Source: Prolixibacteraceae bacterium UBA5740 (GTDB lineage Bacteria > Bacteroidota > Bacteroidia > Bacteroidales > Prolixibacteraceae). From it: a stretch of DNA of 29,172 nucleotides. Where the stretch lies: contig DIFU01000145.1 of assembly GCA_002419285.1 (NCBI GenBank), positions 8,116-37,287 on the forward strand, given 5' to 3'. The translations under genes and the position numbers were made by a program. Positions 24,794 to 29,172 of this stretch are shown one piece after another; within the stretch, counting starts at the first letter, position 1, and each line of letters starts with the position of its first letter. The notes beneath the pieces were generated by a model. The model saw only the letters and a list, made by a program, of their open reading frames with translations. It had not been told where the DNA came from and searched no databases.

Positions 24794-26485
24794 ATGAGAC
24801 AAGTGCTTATTACACTTATAGTTATAATATCAATGGGATTTAGCTCGATAGGGCAGCCAGATCATAGTAACACAGCCCGGTTTGAATATTTTCGATATAG
24901 TGGAAATGATCAGTTATTCAAAAAGGATATCGACCATGCCCGACAATATTTTAATCCAATTCTAGCAGGGTTCTATCCCGATCCTTCGATATGCCGTAAA
25001 AATGACACTTATTATCTGGTTACTTCTTCATTTACTATGTACCCCGGTGTTCCAATCTTTAAAAGCCAGGATCTCGTGAATTGGACCCAGATTGGCCATG
25101 TACTTGACCGTCCCTCTCAATTAAGCGTTGACGGGCTACAGATATCCCAGGGAATATTTGCTCCGGCCATCGAGTACAATCCTCATAACGAGACTTTCTA
25201 CATGATTACCACCTCTGCCTATGGAATTGGAAATTTCTATGTGAAAACCCAGGATCCGGAAAAAGGGTGGAGTGACCCGATACGTTTACCACAGGTTCGT
25301 GGTATAGATCCCTCCATTTTTATAGATGATGATGGAAAAGGATATATACTTGAGTGCGCTGAACCTTTGGGTGGGGCTGATTATCAAGGTCAACGGGGAA
25401 TTCACCTGCATCCCTTTGATGTTGCGAGTGACAAGATTACCGGTGATCCCAAAGAAATCGTTCGCGGCGGATGGAAGCCCGAAACCAAACCAATCTGGCT
25501 TGAGGCTCCACATATTTTCAAGGTAAATGGATATTACTACCTGATCTGTGCTGAAGGTGGCACAGGACTGAATCATTCCGAAGTGGTTTTCCGAAGTCAG
25601 GATGTTTGGGGGCCGTATATTCCATACAGTGAAAATCCCATTCTTACCCAACGTGACTTGCCGGAAGACAGGCCTGATAAAATTACCACCGCAGGACATG
25701 CTGATTTTGTGCAAACTCCGACAGGTGAATGGTGGGCCGTATTTCTTGGTGTCAGGCCTTATGCATTCGATATGACCAATACAGGCAGGGATACTTACCT
25801 TCTTCCAGTTGAATGGAAAGATGGCTGGCCGGATATCCTGCCCAAGGGAACCCAGATACCGATTGTTGCCGATAAGTCGAATCTGGTACCTTACCAGAAT
25901 GCCTCCAGTGTGACCGGTAATTTTGAGTTTGTTGATGATTTTGATTCCGATCGATTGGATTTATCGTGGATGTTCATTCGCACGCCCAGGGAAGAGTTTT
26001 CTAAAATCCATGAAGGTGTTTTAGAGCTGGTTGCCCGTCCGGTTAATATTGAGGAGCGTAAGAATCCCTCGACTATAGTGAGGCGACAACAACATACGAC
26101 CTTTGCCGCTGAGACGAAAATGGAATTTAAACCAGAGAGTGCAACCGACTTTGCAGGTTTTACGGTTTTTCAGAATGAGGATTTTCATTTTGTTTTCGGG
26201 AAGACAGTGGTAAATGGTAAAGTCTCATTGGTGATCAACCGCATTGAAAAGGAGAAAGTCAATCTGATCACGCGGGAATTGAAGAAAAAGGAGCTCAACA
26301 GGCCACTATATCTGCGGGTAATGGGTGATGGTCCGGATTATGGCTTTCAGTACAGTCTTAATGGCAAGAAATGGATCACCCTGATAAAAGATACAGACGG
26401 AACCAATCTTAGCACCCGCAAAGCAGGTGGATTCATTGGTGCCCTGATTGGGTTTTATGTGACATCCTCTTTTTCGATGGATTAG
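24794..26485 (+). CDS. Secreted GH43 glycoside hydrolase (beta-xylosidase/arabinofuranosidase type)
   Basis: A 563-residue protein with a signal peptide (about 1-20). The five-bladed propeller has the GH43 triad D63 (Y-P-D-P-S, general base), D172 (G-I-D-P-S, pKa modulator) and E237 (W-L-E-A-P, general acid). From about 375 there is the beta-sandwich domain (GH43_C2-like, ConA fold) seen in many xylosidases. It is an inverting enzyme, likely acting on xylo- or arabino-oligosaccharides outside the cytoplasm. The end is abrupt: after IGFYVTS (about 552-558) it finishes S-F-S-M-D, whereas the neighbour and most relatives continue to an A-D-F-D-W-F strand. A small deletion or frameshift near 26470 is possible. 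No separate promoter was found, so it is probably cotranscribed with the esterase. Confidence 0.9.
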   Translation: MRQVLITLIVIISMGFSSIGQPDHSNTARFEYFRYSGNDQLFKKDIDHARQYFNPILAGFYPDPSICRKNDTYYLVTSSFTMYPGVPIFKSQDLVNWTQIGHVLDRPSQLSVDGLQISQGIFAPAIEYNPHNETFYMITTSAYGIGNFYVKTQDPEKGWSDPIRLPQVRGIDPSIFIDDDGKGYILECAEPLGGADYQGQRGIHLHPFDVASDKITGDPKEIVRGGWKPETKPIWLEAPHIFKVNGYYYLICAEGGTGLNHSEVVFRSQDVWGPYIPYSENPILTQRDLPEDRPDKITTAGHADFVQTPTGEWWAVFLGVRPYAFDMTNTGRDTYLLPVEWKDGWPDILPKGTQIPIVADKSNLVPYQNASSVTGNFEFVDDFDSDRLDLSWMFIRTPREEFSKIHEGVLELVARPVNIEERKNPSTIVRRQQHTTFAAETKMEFKPESATDFAGFTVFQNEDFHFVFGKTVVNGKVSLVINRIEKEKVNLITRELKKKELNRPLYLRVMGDGPDYGFQYSLNGKKWITLIKDTDGTNLSTRKAGGFIGALIGFYVTSSFSMD

Positions 26486-26590
26486 ATCAGTCTGGTTTTC
26501 GCTTGAGACCCATGTGAAATTATTACCATGCGCAGGAACCACCTTGTTTTCAAAAACAATATGTCAGTAACTAACTTAGCAATAGGATAG

Positions 26591-28156
26591 ATGTGGAATA
26601 GATTTTTGGGAATCATTATTGTCCTGATATTTGTTGTGATTGGAGAATTGTCAGTTATGGCCCAGGCATCAAAAGCCCGTAATCCAATCATTTTTGCTGA
26701 TGTTCCGGATATGTCGATGATCAGGGTGGGGGATACCTGGTATATGAGCAGTACGACGATGCATATGAGTCCGGGTGTGCCTGTCATGAAATCAAATGAT
26801 CTGGTAAACTGGGAGATGGTAGGCTATGCCTATGATAAGCTTGCAGATCTAGATGACCTGAATCTCATTGAGGGTAAGAATGCCTATGGAAAAGGTACGT
26901 GGGCGAGCAGCCTGAGGTACCACAATGGAATCTACTATTTGTCAACCTTTGCCCAAACGACCAACAAAACCTATATATTCACAACAAGTGATATTGAAAG
27001 TGGTAACTGGAAGATGCATTCTTTTGCGCCTTCATACCATGATCACACACTTTGGTTCGAAGATGACCGGATATTCATGATCTGGGGAGGCGGAAGGATT
27101 CAAATTGCGGAAGTGAAACCTGACCTTTCCGGATTGGTGGAAGGATCGGTTCAGGTTCTGATTGAAAATGCCACAGCCCCTTCGGGTGATAATGTTGGAT
27201 TACCAGCCGAAGGGTCACAATTGTTTAAGCGACACGGGAAATACTATTTGTTTAACATCTCGTGGCCGAGGGGTGGAATGAGGACGGTTATTGTCCATCG
27301 GTCTGAAAACTTATCTGGTCCTTACGAGGGAAGAGTCGTTTTGCAGGATAAGGGTGTAGCCCAGGGAGGATTGATCGACACGCCTGATGGTTCCTGGTAT
27401 GCATACCTTTTCCAGGACTGTGGTGCGGTTGGCCGTACACCTTGGCTGGTTCCTGTTGAATGGATCGATGATTGGCCTGTACTGGGAAAAGAAGGCAAGG
27501 CTCCTATTGAACCAAACTTACCTGAAAGTAAAGGGGTCATCCCCGGTATCGTTTCTTCGGATGAATTCGATCAACAGAATGGTGAAATGGACTTGCCTTT
27601 GGTCTGGCAGTGGAACCACAATCCTGACAACAAACGATGGTCTCAGTCGGATCGGAGTGGATACCTTCGACTCTTTGCCACTGAAGCGGTCACCACCTTT
27701 CAACAGGCTCGCAATACGCTGACCCAACGTACTTTCGGTCCGGAATGCTCTGCCACGGTAGCCTTGGAGGTTTCAGGAATGCAGGAAGGTGATTTTGCAG
27801 GACTGGCACTTTTACAAAAAGTATTTGGCCAGGTGGGAGTGAGGATCAGGGAAGGAGCAAGGTACATCGAAATGGTGTCAGGTGATGGTGACCAGGAGGT
27901 TGTTTCAGAAAGGATCGCCTTTGACCAGGATAGGCTATACCTGAAAGCGTCGTGTGATTATCGTGACCGAACCGACAAAGGCAGCTTCAGCTATAGTCTG
28001 GATGGAATTACATGGACGCCAATCGGCAAAAAAGTTGACATGGTTTACTCCATACCACATTTCATGGGATACCGGTTCGGATTATTCTGCTATTCATCTG
28101 AGGGATCACCTGGCTTTGCCGATTTCGACTGGTTTCGTGTGCAATCTGAGCTGTAA
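26591..28156 (+). CDS. Secreted GH43 family glycoside hydrolase
   Basis: A 521-residue exported protein with a hydrophobic signal (1-24, ending V-M-A-Q-A). The GH43 catalytic residues are D40 in A-D-V-P-D-M-S, D151 in Y-H-D-H-T-L and E207 in P-A-E-G-S-Q-L. The opening PDMSMIRVGDTWYMSSTTMH (39-58) is common in Bacteroidota GH43 enzymes of the xylosidase/arabinofuranosidase group. A C-terminal beta-sandwich (about 325-521) ends properly in F-A-D-F-D-W-F-R. It lies 105 bases after the first GH43 gene and shares only its fold, so the two probably cut different linkages. The product specificity is unknown, and no SusC/SusD or regulator genes are in the window. Confidence 0.9.
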   Translation: MWNRFLGIIIVLIFVVIGELSVMAQASKARNPIIFADVPDMSMIRVGDTWYMSSTTMHMSPGVPVMKSNDLVNWEMVGYAYDKLADLDDLNLIEGKNAYGKGTWASSLRYHNGIYYLSTFAQTTNKTYIFTTSDIESGNWKMHSFAPSYHDHTLWFEDDRIFMIWGGGRIQIAEVKPDLSGLVEGSVQVLIENATAPSGDNVGLPAEGSQLFKRHGKYYLFNISWPRGGMRTVIVHRSENLSGPYEGRVVLQDKGVAQGGLIDTPDGSWYAYLFQDCGAVGRTPWLVPVEWIDDWPVLGKEGKAPIEPNLPESKGVIPGIVSSDEFDQQNGEMDLPLVWQWNHNPDNKRWSQSDRSGYLRLFATEAVTTFQQARNTLTQRTFGPECSATVALEVSGMQEGDFAGLALLQKVFGQVGVRIREGARYIEMVSGDGDQEVVSERIAFDQDRLYLKASCDYRDRTDKGSFSYSLDGITWTPIGKKVDMVYSIPHFMGYRFGLFCYSSEGSPGFADFDWFRVQSEL

Positions 28157-28236
28157 TGAGAAGTTCCAGATTTAGATAGTGCGAAAACTATCCCCATCAT
28201 ACATCCTGATTATTATGGATCATTTTTATTTGACCC

Positions 28237-28278
28237 CTGGAGCTCGATAGTCCAGAAGGATATGAATTCATCTTTTTT
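28237..28278 (+). terminator. Possible weak terminator after the GH43 genes
   Basis: CTGGA (28237-28241) pairs with TCCAG (28251-28255). The palindrome ATGAATTCAT then leads directly into a run of eight T. The stem and T-run are not adjacent in the standard way, so this is tentative. An earlier hairpin GATAGT/ACTATC (28175-28192) has no T-run. Confidence 0.3.
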
Positions 28279-28310
28279 TTAGAAGATATTACATTCGTTC
28301 ATTGTTCGCG

Positions 28311-28341
28311 TTGCTATTCTCCTGAATTAAACTTAATTTTG
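28311..28341 (+). promoter_or_regulatory. Promoter of the PLDc_N gene
   Basis: TTG (28311-28313), exactly 20 bases, then TAATTTTG (28334-28341). It has the same spacing as the GH9 promoter and a full match to the Bacteroidota consensus. It gives a leader of about 60 bases. Confidence 0.75.
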
Positions 28342-28406
28342 GAAGTGAGTCATTGTTTATCAATGTTAGCTTAATGGTTACCTAATACAAACACTATACC
28401 TGGGTT

Positions 28407-28625
28407 ATGCAGATACTAAATTTTATCGGACCGCAAGAAATAATTCTTCTTCTGGTTTTTGTTGTTCCGTTTTTGTTTATTCTTCCTTTGATAGCTTTGA
28501 TACTGGTTGTCACCAACCAGTTTGAAGGTAATGATAAATTAATGTGGGTACTGATCATCCTTTTTTTACCTATCCTCGGTTCACTCCTCTACTTTTTTTT
28601 CGGACATGGCAAGCGGCTGAAATAA
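28407..28625 (+). CDS. PLDc_N domain small membrane protein
   Basis: A 72-residue protein with two membrane helices (about 10-36 and 46-68) joined by a short polar loop (TNQFEGNDK). The second helix ends in P-I-L-G-S-L-L-Y-F-F-F-G followed by a basic tail. This is the PLDc_N (phospholipase D nuclease N-terminal) domain, found alone in many Bacteroidota proteins without the catalytic HKD part. Its function on its own is not established. It has its own promoter and is convergent with the gene at 28663. Confidence 0.85.
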   Translation: MQILNFIGPQEIILLLVFVVPFLFILPLIALILVVTNQFEGNDKLMWVLIILFLPILGSLLYFFFGHGKRLK

Positions 28626-28662
28626 CTTTCTGCCTTAAAAAGTGAATAAATAATTTACTGGT

Positions 28663-29151
28663 TTAATCGATCAATGCATAATGCAGATACAGGTTTGTTT
28701 TCTGTAGTCTGAGAAATCTTACCTCCAAATTCCTGAGTAACCTTCCCGTTTCCTGGATTAGGTTAATCTGTGCATTTTTATGGGTAATGTGTTGATTAAA
28801 CAAGAAATCATTTACCTTAATAATGTATTGAATTAAGTGAATCCTGCCTTTCAGGAATAAAAAGATTTCTCTGCCATTATCCTCTAACAAAGAGCAGGTT
28901 ACATTGTGTTTTATGAGATTTTCATTGTTGTTTTTCTCTGAAAGGGACATCATGAGAACTGCATTTAAAACGAGCGTCTTATCCGAAATTTCCGGCTTTT
29001 GGTTATAGTTTCTGAAATTGCCTGATTGGTTTATAGTAGTTACGAACATTTCATCCACTGTGCCTGAAATTAGTTCAGTCAATTCGTTCACCCGTTGGAG
29101 AATTTGTTCATCTTTTCCACTAAACAGAATTTTGAGTAGGTCGTAATACAT
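28663..29151 (-). CDS. Hypothetical protein, predicted helical
   Basis: A 162-residue soluble protein that I do not recognise. It is rich in Leu, Ile, Asn and Lys and looks mostly alpha-helical. Heptad-like stretches occur near 15-40 (DEQILQRVNELTELI) and 100-155 (the end, ETGRLLRNLEVRFLRLQK). There is no signal peptide or membrane helix. The gene starts about 20 bases from the window end, so its promoter and upstream neighbour are not visible. The convergent gap to the PLDc_N gene is 37 bases with no clear terminator. Confidence 0.65.
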   Translation of the reverse strand: MYYDLLKILFSGKDEQILQRVNELTELISGTVDEMFVTTINQSGNFRNYNQKPEISDKTLVLNAVLMMSLSEKNNNENLIKHNVTCSLLEDNGREIFLFLKGRIHLIQYIIKVNDFLFNQHITHKNAQINLIQETGRLLRNLEVRFLRLQKTNLYLHYALID

Positions 29152-29172
29152 GGTTTGTTCTGGTTTATTATG

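Overview
The window looks like a chromosome segment of a Bacteroidota bacterium, probably Bacteroidales or the related Marinilabiliales. Several signs point there: the Rnf gene order B-C-D-G-E-A; promoters of the TTG-N20-TAnnTTTG type instead of -35/-10 boxes; mostly weak or absent Shine-Dalgarno sequences; a YbiT-like ABC-F protein with a degenerate second ATP site; and secreted GH9, GH43 and CE1-type enzymes. The genus assignment is inference, because no rRNA gene is present.

Positions 1-4657 hold an Rnf operon on the + strand: rnfB (cut by the window start), then rnfC, D, G, E and A, ending at a bidirectional terminator. Positions 4737-9257 hold a secreted GH9 enzyme (-), a SMUG-type uracil-DNA glycosylase (+) and an ABC-F ATPase (-). 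Positions 9341-16185 hold a class A penicillin-binding protein (+), then three minus-strand genes: a DUF819 membrane protein, a carboxynorspermidine/saccharopine dehydrogenase and a sodium:solute symporter. A probable unannotated small RNA on the + strand sits between the last two; its terminator overlaps the symporter 3' end. Positions 16431-19469 hold a lipoprotein oligopeptidase B (+) convergent with a class I PPK2 (-).

Positions 20028-20552 form a small tRNA operon: promoter, structured leader, two tandem ~80-bp units that resemble the 5' part of tRNA-Ser, then tRNA-Ser(GCT), tRNA-Pro(TGG) and a terminator. The tandem units are the least explained structure in the window. Positions 20589-23456 encode a PMCA-type Ca2+ ATPase (-) with an unusual M3-M4 insert. 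Positions 23882-28156 hold a probable hemicellulose-degrading set (CE1-type esterase and two GH43 enzymes). A PLDc_N small membrane protein (+) and an unrecognised helical protein (-) close the window.

Functionally, Rnf couples ferredoxin:NAD+ electron transfer to an ion gradient that could feed the SSS symporter. The secreted hydrolases fit a fermentative or anaerobic polysaccharide degrader. The remaining genes are mostly housekeeping: cell wall, DNA repair, translation, polyphosphate, calcium and polyamines.
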